Below are positions 5,251-6,059 of a DNA stretch of 6,059 nucleotides, in pieces. Under the pieces are notes generated by a model. That model searched no databases, was not told where the DNA came from, and saw nothing but the letters and a program-made list of their open reading frames with translations. The DNA lies in NCBI GenBank assembly GCA_016840125.1, contig JAEOSY010000179.1:1-6059 (forward strand), in the 5' to 3' direction. The stretch's first letter is position 1; the number at the start of each line of letters is the position of its first letter. Made by a program: the position numbers and the translations under genes. The DNA is from Candidatus Helarchaeota archaeon (GTDB taxonomy: Archaea > Asgardarchaeota > Lokiarchaeia > Helarchaeales > HEL-GB-A).

Positions 5251-6059
5251 TTATGCGTCAGTGGAATCAGTACCAGGCCATTCAATACCTTTTTCGCTAT
5301 CAGCGTTGACCACAAGAATCGGGTCAAACGTATGGCAATCACCTTCACTTATACACTCATCAATGTTCGCAGCGTCGTCGTTTAAAATACATTTAATATC
5401 GTGGATTTCGCCAGTTGCAGAACCGTCCAAAACAATACATAAATCTTCCGGTGCCTTGGTCTGGAGAATGCAATCATGAATGTGAACATTTAAACATTCA
5501 TCGCCTTCATTAAAAATAACACCCTCCTGCCAATCCCCGTTGTAGGCATGAATGTTATAGATCTCGCAATCATCACACCCATTAAGATGTATGGCACAAT
5601 GGGCGTCACCATCAGTGGTGTTTCGACCTCGAATTTTTAAATCATGCAAGATGTTTCTATTCGCATCTGCCCCGACACTGATAAGGTCGAGAGCTTCACA
5701 GGCAGACGCTTCAATAACCTCATTGTAGCGAAAAATATTACCGCTGCCTGTAATTTGGATCGGATCTGTTGCAGCGTCAATCCCGATGGAAAAACGCATA
5801 TTTTCTAAAATGCACCCATCAGCAGAAAGAACAACCGCAGCCGCCGCCAAAGTTGTAATACTAATCAATGGTCGCCCGTCACCCTCACCCAGACCTGTGA
5901 TCCTCACACCATCAATATCAATTGTAAGACCACCATCAGTTGTGACAGTTTCGGTATGTGACGGCAAAACATAAATAACATCACCCTTATCTGCGGTACA
6001 TTTGCCAACTGCTAAATCTATAGTTGACAGGGGATGCAAAATGTCTAAACCAGAATTAC
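5251..6059 (-). CDS. Parallel beta-helix phage virion protein, partial (5' end beyond the window)
   Basis: The frame is open from the right edge to the TAA at 5253-5251; 268 residues are visible. A TTG at 6039 could be read as a start, but NSGLDI lies in frame before it and leads smoothly into LHPLSTIDLAVGKCTADKGDVIYVLP, the conserved entry of a phage beta-helix family, so the true start lies upstream. After the cap (DGVRITGLGEGDGRP) come regularly spaced rungs: CILENMRF, NIFRYNEVI, NILHDLKIRG, CEIYNIHAYN, VHIHDCIL and EIHDIKCIL, every 25-29 residues, as in pectate-lyase-type helices. It ends with a non-helical tail (GIEWPGTDSTDA). I see no clear polysaccharide-lyase catalytic set. Likely roles are a capsid-associated decoration or fibre/spike protein. 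Cys is unusually frequent in the rungs. Confidence 0.8.
   Translation of the reverse strand, partial: NSGLDILHPLSTIDLAVGKCTADKGDVIYVLPSHTETVTTDGGLTIDIDGVRITGLGEGDGRPLISITTLAAAAVVLSADGCILENMRFSIGIDAATDPIQITGSGNIFRYNEVIEASACEALDLISVGADANRNILHDLKIRGRNTTDGDAHCAIHLNGCDDCEIYNIHAYNGDWQEGVIFNEGDECLNVHIHDCILQTKAPEDLCIVLDGSATGEIHDIKCILNDDAANIDECISEGDCHTFDPILVVNADSEKGIEWPGTDSTDA

Noticed and set aside
5786..5974. Plus-strand frame of 62 codons opposite the beta-helix gene
   Set aside because: It is a mirror of a repetitive Ala/Thr-rich coding stretch; no supporting signal.
6037..6039. TTG as the start codon of the beta-helix gene
   Set aside because: The frame is open to the window edge and the preceding residues fit the conserved family entry, so the gene is 5'-truncated by the window rather than starting here.
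1..6059. tRNA genes, CRISPR arrays, insertion sequences, attachment sites
   Set aside because: Reading both strands I saw no regularly spaced direct repeats, no terminal inverted repeats with a transposase, and no cloverleaf-like segment; practically all the sequence is accounted for by minus-strand genes.

Overview
The window looks like part of the virion (structural) gene block of an uncultured tailed bacteriophage or prophage (Caudoviricetes), probably with a short-tailed, podovirus-like neck. This rests on gene content and layout. Every credible gene lies on the minus strand, genes abut or overlap, only two short gaps (36 and 45 nt) are non-coding, and a likely connector/adaptor protein is followed directly by a likely tail nozzle protein. 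There are no host genes, tRNAs, rRNAs, insertion sequences or CRISPR repeats. Nothing in the sequence identifies the host. Stop codons are ordinary (TAA five times, TAG once), so the standard bacterial code fits.

In transcription order (right to left) the layout is as follows. (1) A parallel beta-helix virion protein whose 5' end lies beyond the right edge (5251-6059). (2) A GT-A-like glycosyltransferase with a DID motif (4558-5214). (3) A Rossmann-like protein resembling DUF115/MptE-like phage proteins, overlapping the glycosyltransferase by 19 nt (4016-4576). (4) A coiled-coil protein of unknown function with a perfect Shine-Dalgarno sequence (3356-3970). (5) A 41-codon lysine-rich helical mini-protein (3231-3356). 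(6) An SU10-like head-tail adaptor carrying an inserted beta domain (2326-3231). (7) A very long reading frame running off the left edge (1-2326, 775 codons visible). It looks like a beta-propeller nozzle/stabilisation protein into which a LamG/ConA-like lectin domain and two copies of a YWDG beta-sandwich module have been inserted.

Genes 4 to 7 form a chain in which each stop codon shares one base with the next start (TAATG, TAGTG, TAATG). This strongly suggests one translationally coupled operon building the neck and tail. The two junctions that do not overlap each contain an 8-bp RNA hairpin. The one before the glycosyltransferase may act as a folded spacer that brings a distant AGGA ribosome-binding sequence close to the start codon. 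Functionally, the window suggests a neck/tail assembly module next to a two-gene sugar-related cassette, which could modify virion surface proteins. That link is inference from position only.
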